From: Streptomyces antioxidans
Lineage (GTDB): Bacteria; Actinomycetota; Actinomycetes; Streptomycetales; Streptomycetaceae
Direction: 5' to 3'
NCBI RefSeq assembly: GCF_000968685.2
Contig: NZ_LAKD02000032.1
Coordinates: forward strand, 163,968 to 227,967
DNA length: 64,000 bases
Shown in pieces: positions 15,116-23,770 of this stretch. The notes under the pieces are model-generated. The model did no database searches, was not told where the DNA came from, and saw only the letters and a program-made list of their open reading frames with translations. Made by a program: the position numbers and the translations under genes. The number at the start of each line of letters is the position of its first letter. The stretch's first letter is position 1.

Positions 15116-17680
15116 GTGCCCCTCTCGCGCCGTGCCCTCATCTCCACGCTCCCGTCCGCCGCCCTGGCCGCCGTGGCCCTGCCGCTGCGGGCACGGGCCG
15201 CGGGAGGTCCGGCCGCGGCCGGTGGTACGACGGCCGGGGCCGCTCACACCCGGCTGATCGACAACACCGTGGCCGTCTTCGCCGGGACGCGGGAGACCAA
15301 CGCCCGCCCCGAGCCGCGCGCCAAGCTCGCCGCCATCGCCGCGACCGCCCGCTCCCGGCTCACCGCGATGGACCGCGCAGGTCAGGGCGAGCTCTTCCAG
15401 GGTCTCGCCCTGGGCACCAGCGATCCCAACCTGGTCAGCTCCTTCCAGTACCTCTACGAGATCGCCCTCGCCACCCGCACACCGGACGGCGGCACACCCT
15501 CCGGCCTCTACGGCGACACCGGTGTCCAGCGACGCGTCATCGACGGTCTGATATGGCTCCATGAGCACTACTACGGCGACCAGTCCAAGGGCTACTACGG
15601 CAACTGGTTCACCTGGGAGATCGGCATCTCCACCCACGTCAGCAAGGTGCTGGCGCTGCTCGCGGACGAACTCGCCGCCTACCGGCCCGATCTCGCCGCC
15701 ACCTACGTGGCCTCGATGGACGCGTATCTGCGAAACGGCAAGGACGGTGACGTCGACCTCGACTCGCGCTTCCACACCGGCGCCAACCTCGCAGACATCA
15801 CCACCAACCGCGTCCTCCAGGGCGCCGTGCTCGGCGACGACGCCCGGATCGCCAAGGCCCTCGCCGACCAGCTGACCATCCTGGCCACCATCGACCCGTA
15901 TGAGCTGCGGCACGGGGTCACCGACGGCTTCTACGCCGACGGCTCCTTCATCCAGCACGCGTCCGTGGCCTACACGGGCTCCTACGGCAAGGGCCTGCTC
16001 ACCCGTGTCGTGCAGAGCGTCAAGATGCTCGACGGCACCGGCTACACCACCGATGACCAGCTGGTCCGGGTCGCCCAGGGGTGGGTGGTGGACGGCTTCG
16101 CACCGCTGCTCTTCGAGGGCTGGCTGATGGAGATCGTCAAGGGGCGCGGGGTGTCCCGGCCGGCCACCGGATACGCCGACGCGGCCGAGGTGGTGGAGGC
16201 CGTGGTGGGCCTGTCCGCCCATGCCACCGGCGCCGACGCCACGGCGCTCAAGGGCTATGTGGCGTATCTGCGGCAGACCTCGAAGGCCACGCTCGACCCT
16301 TCGGCGTTCGTGTCCCCGGTGTCCATCACGGCCTACGCCGACATCCTCGCCGACTCCTCGGTCCCGGCGGGCGACCTCGGGCCCGCCGAGCACCATGTGG
16401 CGTTCAACGCGATGGACAGGACCGTCCACCGGCGCCCCGGCTACGCCTTCGCCCTGGCCCGGAGCTCGTCCAGGATCAGCAGATACGAGTACATGAGCGG
16501 GGAGAACCTGATGCCCTGGTTCCAGGGGGACGGTGCCCACCACCTGTATCTGTCCGGCCAGGACCAGACCCAGGCGTTCGGCGTCGACTACCTCACCGCC
16601 GTGCCGCCCCACCGCCTCGCCGGTGTCACCGCCCCCGTGGAGACCCGCCGCACGGTCCCCGAGCTCTACGGCACGCCCTGGTACGACAACCCCGAGCGTG
16701 GCTTCACCTCCTCCTCGGAGTCGCAGAACACCTATGTCTACTTCCCCCGGAGCACCCACCCGTTCTCCGGTGGCGCCGCCCTGGGCCCGTACGGGGTGGC
16801 GGGGTTCGTCCAGTCCGACGACGTGGCGTACGCCGCGAAGCAGGCGGGCGACCTGCCCGAGGACTTCGTGGTGTACCGCGACGCCGACGCCACCAAGTCG
16901 TGGTTCCTGTTCGACGACGAGATCGTGGTGCTGGCCGCGGGGGTCGGCGACGCCGCCGGCCGCCCGGTGACGACCACCCTCGACACCCGGATCGCCGCGC
17001 CTTCGGACACCCTCACCCTCACCGGGCGGCGCCGCGGCGGTGCGCACTGGTCCGGCACCGGCACGGCCCCGCTCGCCTGGCTGCGCTACGCCAATGCCAC
17101 CCGGGCCGCCTCGGTCGGGTATGTCTTCCTGGACGGCCCGCCGCCCACCGTCACACTGGACACCGTCACCCGCAGCCGCCGCGCGGTCCGGCTCGCCAAC
17201 CCCGACACACCGGTGACCAAACAGCTCTTCGCGGTCACGGTGGAGCGAGCCGCTGACGCGCCGCACACCTCGATGGCGTACGCCCTCGTCCCGAACGCCA
17301 CCGAGCGCCAACTGGGCGGCTACGCCCGTCATCCGCTCGCCGTCCTGGCCAACACCACCCGGCTCCAGGCCGTGGCCCACCGGGACTTGCGGATCACCGC
17401 GCTCAACGCCTTCGCCCCCGGCGGCCACCACGCCGGGCGGCTGTCGGTGCGCGGGCCCGCCTCGGTGATCCTGCGGGAGACCCACGACGGCGGCGTGGCG
17501 GTCGCGGTGTCCGACCCGACCACCGAGCGCGACACGGTCTCGGTCGTCATCCGGGGCCGGAGGATGCGGACCGTGGCGGCGGACGACGGTGTCCGGGTGA
17601 GCCGGGTCCCCGGCGGCACCCGGATCGTCGTCACCACCCGCCGCGCCTACGGCCGGAGCTTCACCGCGACGCTGCGCTGA
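15116..17680 (+). CDS. secreted polysaccharide lyase family 8 (hyaluronate/chondroitin/xanthan lyase-like)
   Basis: The GTG start has GGAG seven bases upstream and gives a compact twin-arginine-like signal (SRRALI, then hydrophobic residues to about ARAAG); ATG at 15068 and GTG at 15110 are alternatives. The 854-residue protein has the PL8 alpha-toroid then beta-sandwich layout. Catalytic residues can be placed: N224 in TGANLADI, H281 and Y290 in DGSFIQHASVAYTGSYG (same His-to-Tyr spacing as bacterial hyaluronate lyase), and the Arg-rich FALARSSSRISRYEYMSGEN. It should cut uronic-acid glycans by beta-elimination outside the cell. The substrate may be hyaluronan, chondroitin or a xanthan-like polymer. 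The 3' end overlaps the convergent permease gene by 20 bp. Confidence 0.88.
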   Translation: MPLSRRALISTLPSAALAAVALPLRARAAGGPAAAGGTTAGAAHTRLIDNTVAVFAGTRETNARPEPRAKLAAIAATARSRLTAMDRAGQGELFQGLALGTSDPNLVSSFQYLYEIALATRTPDGGTPSGLYGDTGVQRRVIDGLIWLHEHYYGDQSKGYYGNWFTWEIGISTHVSKVLALLADELAAYRPDLAATYVASMDAYLRNGKDGDVDLDSRFHTGANLADITTNRVLQGAVLGDDARIAKALADQLTILATIDPYELRHGVTDGFYADGSFIQHASVAYTGSYGKGLLTRVVQSVKMLDGTGYTTDDQLVRVAQGWVVDGFAPLLFEGWLMEIVKGRGVSRPATGYADAAEVVEAVVGLSAHATGADATALKGYVAYLRQTSKATLDPSAFVSPVSITAYADILADSSVPAGDLGPAEHHVAFNAMDRTVHRRPGYAFALARSSSRISRYEYMSGENLMPWFQGDGAHHLYLSGQDQTQAFGVDYLTAVPPHRLAGVTAPVETRRTVPELYGTPWYDNPERGFTSSSESQNTYVYFPRSTHPFSGGAALGPYGVAGFVQSDDVAYAAKQAGDLPEDFVVYRDADATKSWFLFDDEIVVLAAGVGDAAGRPVTTTLDTRIAAPSDTLTLTGRRRGGAHWSGTGTAPLAWLRYANATRAASVGYVFLDGPPPTVTLDTVTRSRRAVRLANPDTPVTKQLFAVTVERAADAPHTSMAYALVPNATERQLGGYARHPLAVLANTTRLQAVAHRDLRITALNAFAPGGHHAGRLSVRGPASVILRETHDGGVAVAVSDPTTERDTVSVVIRGRRMRTVAADDGVRVSRVPGGTRIVVTTRRAYGRSFTATLR

Positions 17681-19271
17681 TCCGCGAGGTCCGCAGGTGC
17701 TGGGCGCCCGCGCGGACCGCCCACAGGAACACGGCGAGCGCGAGGACGCCCACCGTCACGGTGTCGTACGGCGCCGGGAGGCGGCCGGAGCCACCGAAGG
17801 TGCCCAGCCACGACAGCGCGGTCAGCGCGGCCAGGTGGAAGACCAGCCAGGCGCCGCGCCGCAGCTCCTCCCCCAGCGGTGTGTCCCCGTCCTCGCGGCG
17901 CTGCAGCAGGAACAACACGGCGCCGAGCAGGACGAAGGGCAGCGCGAGCCGCAGATCGTGCCAGCCGGACCAGTAGACGAACTCACTGGCCACCACGAAA
18001 CTCACCGGTGCGATCCAGTGCACCCCCGGCACCTGGCCCTCGGCCCGTGCCACTCCCCGCTCGCGGTCATGTGCCCGGAACGCCGCGACGGCCACCGCCG
18101 AGGCGGCGTAGATCAGCAGATACATGTCGCCCATCACGCTCACGATGTCCTGCCAGCCGCCGAAGGGCAGCATGAAGACGACGATGACCGCGAGGTTGAG
18201 CAGCAGCGCCCGGCGCGCCACTCCGGACCAGGGATGGATGCGCATGAAGAAGCGGGGCAGCAGACCGTTCTTGGCCAGGGCGTACGTATGGCGAGCGTCG
18301 ATGGCCACGCCCACATAGGCCGATCCGCCCGGGGAGACCACCGCGTCGGCGTAGAGCAGCGTGGCCAGCCAGTGGAGGTTGAGCACCAGGGCGAGCTGTC
18401 CGAAGGGCGACTCGAAGTCGACGCCCTTCCAGCCGTGACCCAGCAGCGCCTCGGGCACCGTGTACAGGAACGCCAGCTGGAGCCCGAGGTAGACCAGCAC
18501 GGCCAGCCCGATCCCGGTGAGCACCGCGGCCGGTACGTTACGGCGCGGATTGCGGGCCTCACCGGAGAAGTCGAGCGGCGCCTGGAAACCGTTGACGGAG
18601 TACACGATGCCGCCGCCGGCGAGTGCGGTCAGGCAGGCCGCGTAGCCGTACGGGGCGAAACCGCCGTGCTCGGTGAGGCGTCCGGAGTGGGTGCCGGACA
18701 GGAACAGCGCACCGATGGTGAGGAGGGGGACGACGACCTTGAACACCGAGATCAGATTGTTCAGCCGGGCGAATATCCGCACCGCGAACCAGTTGAAGGC
18801 CGTCAGCACGACACTCAGCGCGACGGCCACCGCGACGCCGGAGGCGCTGAGGGTGGTGCCGTTGTAGAGCCCCGGCAGATAGTGCGCGGCGTACTCCATG
18901 ATGGCGCTGATCTCGGCCGCCGTACCGCCCACCGAGAGCAGCACCGACCAGCCGACCAGCGTGCCGACCAGCCGTCCGCTGGCGTACAGCGGCCAGCGCA
19001 CGGTGCCGCCGCCCTCCGGGCGAGTGGCGCCGAGCTCCACCATGACCAGCGCGATCAGGGCGCACAGCACACCCGCCGCGATCCAGGACAGCAGGGCGGC
19101 GGGGCCGGCGGTCTGGGCGGCGTACAGCGCCGCGAACAGCCACCCGGACCCCAGGATGTTGGAGAACCCGATCGCGGTCAGGGCCCAGAATCCGAGGTCC
19201 TTGTGGAGTCGTCCCTCCTCGGTGAGCACCTCCGGCTCGGCGATGGACTCTGGTGGGGGGTTCTGCGACAC
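17661..19271 (-). CDS. APC-superfamily amino-acid permease
   Basis: The GTG start (VSQNPPPES) follows GAGGAGA by about ten bases; the frame upstream is not protein-like. The protein has 536 residues and 12 or more hydrophobic segments. The first helix contains GFSNILGSGWLFA, the APC substrate/backbone loop (GSGW), and helix 6 is GGGIVYSVNGFQAPLDFSGEARNPRRNVP, with the conserved post-helix EARNPRRNVP. It imports or exchanges an amino acid or polyamine across the cytoplasmic membrane; the substrate is not readable. Its 3' end overlaps the lyase gene on the other strand, so one transcript end lies inside the neighbour. Confidence 0.9.
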   Translation of the reverse strand: MSQNPPPESIAEPEVLTEEGRLHKDLGFWALTAIGFSNILGSGWLFAALYAAQTAGPAALLSWIAAGVLCALIALVMVELGATRPEGGGTVRWPLYASGRLVGTLVGWSVLLSVGGTAAEISAIMEYAAHYLPGLYNGTTLSASGVAVAVALSVVLTAFNWFAVRIFARLNNLISVFKVVVPLLTIGALFLSGTHSGRLTEHGGFAPYGYAACLTALAGGGIVYSVNGFQAPLDFSGEARNPRRNVPAAVLTGIGLAVLVYLGLQLAFLYTVPEALLGHGWKGVDFESPFGQLALVLNLHWLATLLYADAVVSPGGSAYVGVAIDARHTYALAKNGLLPRFFMRIHPWSGVARRALLLNLAVIVVFMLPFGGWQDIVSVMGDMYLLIYAASAVAVAAFRAHDRERGVARAEGQVPGVHWIAPVSFVVASEFVYWSGWHDLRLALPFVLLGAVLFLLQRREDGDTPLGEELRRGAWLVFHLAALTALSWLGTFGGSGRLPAPYDTVTVGVLALAVFLWAVRAGAQHLRTSRISAASR

Positions 19272-19444
19272 GGCGGCCTGTCTCCTCGGTGGTGCACGAA
19301 CTCTGCAAGGGCCCAGCGTGCCACGCGTGCCAAGGGGCTCCGTCGACGTGCCCCTGGCCCGGGTGCGGGCGCGGGCGAGGCGTTCGACGGAAAAACACCC
19401 TCCGCCGGAGGGGAACCGCCGCATACCGGCCGGGGCGTGTTCTC

Positions 19445-20308
19445 ATGCTGCAGATGTCCTCTCCCTCCCGCCGTGATGTTCTGCGGTCCGCGAGCGGTGC
19501 CGTGGCGGCCACGACGTGTGGCGCCGGCTGCGGCCACCACGCCGATTCCTCGTCGTCCAGACCGGCCGGTGCCGGCGAGACGCCCTCCTCCGGGGTGGTC
19601 TCGGACGGCGCCACGCCCGCCGGGCACGCGCCGCGCGGACCGGTGCGCTTCCCCGGGCTGCCACCGCGGATCGTCCACGGGCCGCGTGGCGGAACCGCGG
19701 TGGCCCTCACCTTCCACGGCCAGGGCGACGCGGGGCTCGCCCGCTCGCTGCTGTCCGAGGCCGAGCGCGCCGGGGCCCGGGTCACCGTCCTCGCCGTCGG
19801 CACCTGGCTGGACGAACACCCGGAGATGGCCCGGCGGGTCCTGGACGGCGGCCATGAGCTGGGCAACCACACCATGCGGCACCGCGCCGTGTGCGCCCTG
19901 CCCGCCGACCAGGCGTACGCGGAGATCGCCGAATGTGCCGAGCGGCTGCGCCGCCTCACCGGGGCCATCGGCAGCTGGTTCCGGCCGTCGCAGGCCCGTA
20001 CCGCCACGGACCTCGTGACCCGTCTCGCGGCCCGCGCCGGATACCCGCACGTCCTCTCCTACGACGTGGACTCGCTCGACTTCCAGGACCCGGGCCCGGC
20101 CGCTGTGCGGGACACGGTGCTCGGCCAGGTCCGCGCCGGTTCGGTGGTCAGCCTGCACTTCGGCCACCCCGGGACCCTGACCGCGCTTCCCCCGCTCCTC
20201 GACGGTCTGCGCGGGCGCTCTCTGCACGCGGTCACCACGACGGAGCTGATGCACTCCGATGGCGTAGCAGCGACGGCGGGGCCCGGGAGGCGTACCGAGA
20301 CTGGGTGA
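19445..20308 (+). CDS. NodB-homology (polysaccharide deacetylase-like) exported protein with altered motif 1
   Basis: The N-terminus (SPSRRDVLRSASGAVAAT) is a twin-arginine-type signal; ATG at 19454 is an alternative start and neither has a strong ribosome site. The NodB fold is recognisable: motif 2 GNHTMRH keeps both metal histidines, motif 3 is WFRPSQ, motif 4 YDVDSLDFQDPGP, and motif 5 VVSLHFGHPG. Motif 1, normally TFDDG with the catalytic base and metal aspartates, reads TFHGQGD (residues 89-95). The Asp pair is missing and a later D95 is present. It may be a divergent deacetylase with rearranged metal site or a non-catalytic binding protein. It is divergent from the permease and upstream of DoxX. 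Confidence 0.75.
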   Translation: MLQMSSPSRRDVLRSASGAVAATTCGAGCGHHADSSSSRPAGAGETPSSGVVSDGATPAGHAPRGPVRFPGLPPRIVHGPRGGTAVALTFHGQGDAGLARSLLSEAERAGARVTVLAVGTWLDEHPEMARRVLDGGHELGNHTMRHRAVCALPADQAYAEIAECAERLRRLTGAIGSWFRPSQARTATDLVTRLAARAGYPHVLSYDVDSLDFQDPGPAAVRDTVLGQVRAGSVVSLHFGHPGTLTALPPLLDGLRGRSLHAVTTTELMHSDGVAATAGPGRRTETG

Positions 20309-20359
20309 GACGCCGCGCGGCCGCCCGTGGTGTGCCCGTACGGGAGCGGAGGAGACACC

Positions 20360-20917
20360 ATGCGCCGGAGCGGAAGAGACCCCATCACCCACCGCAAGGA
20401 CCTCGGACTGCTCGCCCTGCGCCTCGGCGTGGGCGGGGTCCTGGTCGCGCACGGCACTCAGAAGCTCTTCGGCTGGTGCGGGGGTGAGGGAGTGGCCCGT
20501 ACCGCCGAGGTCATGGAGGCGATGGGCTTCCGTCCGGGGCGGGTCAGCGCGGTGGGGGCCGGGCTGGGCGAGGCGGGCGGCGGGCTGCTGCTCGTGCTGG
20601 GCCTCGCCACTCCCGCGGCCGGGGCGGCGGCCGCGGGGACGATGGCGGGGGCGGTGTCGGTGCACGCACCGGCCGGGTTCTTCACCCAGTCCGGGGGTTA
20701 TGAGTTCCCGGCGCTGCTGGGTTGCTCGGCGGCGGCACTCGGGATCTCGGGGCCAGGCCGCTACTCCCTGGACCACCTCACCTGCCATGTGCTGGACCGG
20801 CCGTGGCTGATCGCGGCGGCGTTCACCACGAGCGCCCTGGCGGCGGCCGCTGTGATCAAGCGCAGGCTGGCGGTGACCGCGGAGCGCGGGCTCGCCGAGG
20901 AGGAGGAGTACGAGTAG
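20360..20917 (+). CDS. DoxX-family membrane protein
   Basis: GGAGGAGA precedes the ATG. The protein has 185 residues and four hydrophobic helices, with the family signature LGLLALRLGVGGVLVAHGTQKLFGW (HGxQKLF) in the first. DoxX/SURF4-type proteins are inner-membrane subunits linked to quinone or thiosulfate oxidation, redox homeostasis and membrane-associated oxidoreductase complexes. The biochemical role in Streptomyces is unknown. The C-terminus ends in an acidic EEEEYE. A truncated hydrolase fragment begins immediately after the stop codon. Confidence 0.88.
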   Translation: MRRSGRDPITHRKDLGLLALRLGVGGVLVAHGTQKLFGWCGGEGVARTAEVMEAMGFRPGRVSAVGAGLGEAGGGLLLVLGLATPAAGAAAAGTMAGAVSVHAPAGFFTQSGGYEFPALLGCSAAALGISGPGRYSLDHLTCHVLDRPWLIAAAFTTSALAAAAVIKRRLAVTAERGLAEEEEYE

Positions 20918-21076
20918 GGGCCCATCACGGGGATGCTGTCGGGCCCGGAGGAGCGGGGGGTGTCGGCCGCACGGGCGATCACGCTGAAGGGCATCGGCCA
21001 CAATGTGACCCAGGAGGCTCCGGAAGACTTCGCCGGTGCCGTGCCGGTCGGGGCCGACCGTTCGCGGCGGCGCTGA
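20918..21076 (+). pseudogene. remnant of an alpha/beta-hydrolase C-terminus
   Basis: Directly after the DoxX stop, in the same frame, an open stretch encodes GPITGMLSGPEERG, then ARAITLKGIGHNVTQEAPEDFAGAV. This matches the C-terminal signature of alpha/beta-hydrolases, where the catalytic histidine sits in GHNVPQEAP. Nothing of the nucleophile or oxyanion part is present. The last ten residues are Arg-rich and look shifted. I read it as a decayed gene whose 5' part was deleted. A short expressed peptide from ATG 20933 is possible but unlikely. Confidence 0.6.
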
Positions 21077-21131
21077 GCGGCGCGGCCGGGCCCGGGAGGG
21101 CATGGAGGGCCAGGTCCGAAGGGGGCAGGGG

Positions 21132-21602
21132 ATGGCGGAGTTCGAGGTGGCCACCGGCGCCGCGGAGCTCCCCGCCGACGAGGACCGTGGCCGCGGGGCC
21201 GCGGTGCGGACCGCGTTCGAGGGGCTGCTGCAGATCCGCCGGCTGATGAACACCGGCGCCGCCGATCCCGAGGGGGCGCCCGCCGACTGGGAGCGGCGTC
21301 AGCCGGTGCGGGCCGTGGCCCTGGCGCTGGAGGCCGCCGGTGTTCCGCCGTCGGCGGTCGACGCGGCGGGCCGCCGCACGGCGACCGGCTACTGCCTCGG
21401 CGCGGCGGAGCGGACCGGGGTGGTACGGGTCGAGTGGCTGGGGCCGCCGGGAAGTGGCGCCGGGTACGCGGCGGAGGGCGCGCTGCGGAGGTGTGCGGAG
21501 GTACTGCGGCGGCTGGGGTGGGAGGCGCTGGAGTACCGGGGGCCGCGCCGCCACCGCTACCTCGAGGTCGAGCCGCCCGTGGCCGGGCCTCCCCGGAGCT
21601 GA
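21132..21602 (+). CDS. conserved-type hypothetical protein (156 aa)
   Basis: The start MAEFEVATG follows an AAGGGGG run; an ATG 30 bases earlier is an alternative. No membrane segment or known catalytic motif is visible. The sequence is soluble and helical-beta mixed: ADEDRGRGAAVRTAFEGLLQIRRLMN, VRAVALALEAAGVPPSAVD, then a beta-rich C-terminus ending YRGPRRHRYLEVE. Codon bias is coding-like. I do not recognise the family. It converges with the Nep1-like protein gene across a terminator hairpin. Confidence 0.6.
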   Translation: MAEFEVATGAAELPADEDRGRGAAVRTAFEGLLQIRRLMNTGAADPEGAPADWERRQPVRAVALALEAAGVPPSAVDAAGRRTATGYCLGAAERTGVVRVEWLGPPGSGAGYAAEGALRRCAEVLRRLGWEALEYRGPRRHRYLEVEPPVAGPPRS

Positions 21603-21627
21603 CCCGCGCCGGGGAGCACACCCGGCC

Positions 21628-21663
21628 CCGGGGGGCGGGGGCTGACGCCCCGTCGCCTCCCGG
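21628..21663. terminator. bidirectional hairpin between convergent genes
   Basis: An outer stem (21628-21637 with 21654-21663, one mismatch) encloses an inner GGGGC-TGAC-GCCCC stem (21638-21651). It sits in the 72-base gap between the hypothetical gene and the Nep1-like gene and can terminate both. Confidence 0.55.
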
Positions 21664-21674
21664 GGCGGTGCCGC

Positions 21675-22442
21675 TTATGCGTTGGGGTCGAAGGGGATGT
21701 CGGACGGCTTGGCCTTCTCGAGGTGGGAGTTGAGCGTGTCGTCCTTCAGGCCGAGGGTGGCGCTGCCGAAGTCGGCCTGGCTCAGCTTGTCACGCAGCCC
21801 GGCGGGGTAGCCGTTCCAGCCGACCAGCGCGGGGTACTGCCAGGTCTGGTGGTGGTTCTCCGGCGGCTCGTCGTTGTCGTTCGCCGGGCGGAAGCAGTGG
21901 GTGCTCAGGCCGTCCTTGTGGTACACGACCTTGGGGTGGGTGCCGTCCCAGCGGATCTGGTCCCGGTTGTAGATGTTGAAGTTGCCGTGGGCCGAGGTGG
22001 CGACGTACTTGGCCTCGTCGTTCTGCACCCACACCACGACATGCTCCCAGTCGTGGCGGTGGCCGCCGAGACCGCTCCCGGCCACGGCCTGGTCCTTCTC
22101 GAAGTACAGGCCGTAGATGATCGCGCACCAGTCGTTGTTGCACTTGGAGCGGGAGTATCCGTTGGTGTTGTCCAGGTCCCAGGAGTCGCGGCACTGGCCG
22201 TTGAGGGCGCCACTCGGGTTGAGCCCTTCCGCGATCGTCCCGTCGGGGCCGATGGCGGGCGTGGGGTAGCAGCCGTCGGTGTCGTAGTCGAAGGCGGGCT
22301 CGAACGTCTGCTCCGTACCGTCCGCGTTGGCGGGCAGGGCCGTGGGCGGGTCCGCGAGCGCACTGCCCGGGAAGGCCACGACCAGCGCGATGGCGCTGCC
22401 GAGGATGGCGGACACTCTGCCGATCCGTGAACTCTTCTTCAC
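21675..22442 (-). CDS. secreted Nep1-like protein (NLP/NPP1 family)
   Basis: The GTG start (VKKSSRIGRV) has AGGAGG five bases upstream; the longer open frame has none. A signal peptide covers residues 1-30 (cut after ALA). The mature protein carries the diagnostic NLP heptapeptide GHRHDWE at residues 127-133, with the metal-binding His/Asp/Glu, followed by HVVVWV, plus several cysteines that can form disulfides. NLPs bind plant sphingolipids (GIPCs) and permeabilise dicot membranes in oomycetes and fungi. Actinobacterial members exist but their targets are mostly unknown. The length (255 residues) is normal. It is divergently arranged with the formylglycine-generating-enzyme operon, 293 bases apart. 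Confidence 0.92.
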   Translation of the reverse strand: MKKSSRIGRVSAILGSAIALVVAFPGSALADPPTALPANADGTEQTFEPAFDYDTDGCYPTPAIGPDGTIAEGLNPSGALNGQCRDSWDLDNTNGYSRSKCNNDWCAIIYGLYFEKDQAVAGSGLGGHRHDWEHVVVWVQNDEAKYVATSAHGNFNIYNRDQIRWDGTHPKVVYHKDGLSTHCFRPANDNDEPPENHHQTWQYPALVGWNGYPAGLRDKLSQADFGSATLGLKDDTLNSHLEKAKPSDIPFDPNA

Positions 22443-22735
22443 TGCGTCCTCCTGAACGACCGCGGCGTGCTCGCACGCCGGGAAGGTGGGGGTTGGCATG
22501 CTCAGGTCAGCATGATCGCATTCCTTGGGCGTCGGCGGGAGATGTCGCCGTGATGAAGAGTCAGCCAACAGCTATAGCAGGTGTGGTGGAACGTGACGAA
22601 GGAGGGGGCGGGCACCGGGCGGGGAGGTGGCGGGCCCGCGGACGATATCCGGTGAAATACTCGGCACCCACCGCGGGCAGCGTCTCCGCGGGGCGTCCCG
22701 CCCATCACCGTCTCGCAGGCCCGGAAGGGAATCGC

Positions 22736-23731
22736 ATGGACCGTAGCCAGGCAGGCACCACCGGCTGTTGCGCACCGTCGCGCGGCGGCGGCGCGGCCGT
22801 CACCGCCCCCGCGGCCGGGCACCGGGCGGACCCGGCGGAGACCGGCCGCCTCGGGGCGGACCCGGCCGGGACCGGTGGCGACGGGGCGGACACGGCACCG
22901 CTGCCGGGCGGGGCGTTCCTGATGGGGGCCGAGGACGCGGAGGGTTTCCCCCCCGATGGCGAGGGGCCGATCCGGGAGGTGACCGTGGCCGCGTTCCGGA
23001 TCGATGTGCACGCGGTGACCAATGAGCGGTTCGCCCGCTTCGTACGCGAGACCGGCCACATCACCGAGGCCGAACGGTTCGGCTGGTCCTATGTGTTCGC
23101 CGGGTTCCTGCCCGCCGCGCTGCGCCGTGGCGCACCGCGCCCCGAGGGAACGCCCTGGTGGTGCGGGGTGGAGGGGGCCTCGTGGCGGGCGCCGGAGGGG
23201 CCGGGCAGTGGGCTCGGTGAGCGGGACCGCCACCCGGTGGTCCATGTCTCCTGGAACGACGCGGTGGCGTACTGCCGGTGGGCCGGGGCCCGGCTTCCCA
23301 CCGAGGCCGAATGGGAGTACGCCGCCCGTGGCGGGCTGGTCGGGCGCCGGTACCCCTGGGGCGACGAGCTGACCCCCGGCGGTGTGCACCGCTGCAACAT
23401 CTGGCAGGGGCGCTTCCCCACCAAGAACACGGCGGAGGACGGCTATCGGGGGACGGCCCCGGTGGACGCCTTCGAGCCCAATGGATTCGGTCTGTACAAC
23501 GTGTCGGGGAACGTGTGGGAGTGGTGCGCCGACTGGTGGTCCACCGACCACGCCGAGCGGCCGCGCACCGGTCCCGGCGGCCCGGCCACCGGCCTCGCCA
23601 AGGTCATGCGCGGCGGCTCCTATCTGTGCCACCAGTCGTACTGCAACCGCTACCGGGTGGCCGCCCGCACCTCCAACACCCCCGACAGCTCCACCGGCAA
23701 CCTCGGCTTCCGCTGCGTGCGGGAGGCCTGA
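22736..23731 (+). CDS. formylglycine-generating enzyme (sulfatase-modifying factor)
   Basis: GGAAGGGA precedes the ATG. After an Ala/Gly-rich N-terminal tail of about 55 residues, the FGE-sulfatase domain runs to the end: GGAFLMGAEDAEGFPPDGEGP, WNDAVAYCRWAGARLPTEAEWEYAARGG, NVSGNVWEWCADWW, MRGGSYLCHQSYCNRYRVAARTSN. Both active-site cysteines that bind copper are present (C298 and C303), as in the Streptomyces coelicolor enzyme. It is cytoplasmic and oxidises the Cys of CxPxR motifs in sulfatases to formylglycine. Its likely client is the CTPAR sulfatase encoded five genes downstream on the same strand. Only 39 bases separate it from the ROK gene. Confidence 0.93.
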   Translation: MDRSQAGTTGCCAPSRGGGAAVTAPAAGHRADPAETGRLGADPAGTGGDGADTAPLPGGAFLMGAEDAEGFPPDGEGPIREVTVAAFRIDVHAVTNERFARFVRETGHITEAERFGWSYVFAGFLPAALRRGAPRPEGTPWWCGVEGASWRAPEGPGSGLGERDRHPVVHVSWNDAVAYCRWAGARLPTEAEWEYAARGGLVGRRYPWGDELTPGGVHRCNIWQGRFPTKNTAEDGYRGTAPVDAFEPNGFGLYNVSGNVWEWCADWWSTDHAERPRTGPGGPATGLAKVMRGGSYLCHQSYCNRYRVAARTSNTPDSSTGNLGFRCVREA

Positions 23732-23770
23732 GCCCTCTTTTATTCCGGGGTGTTGACGAAATAGATCGCC

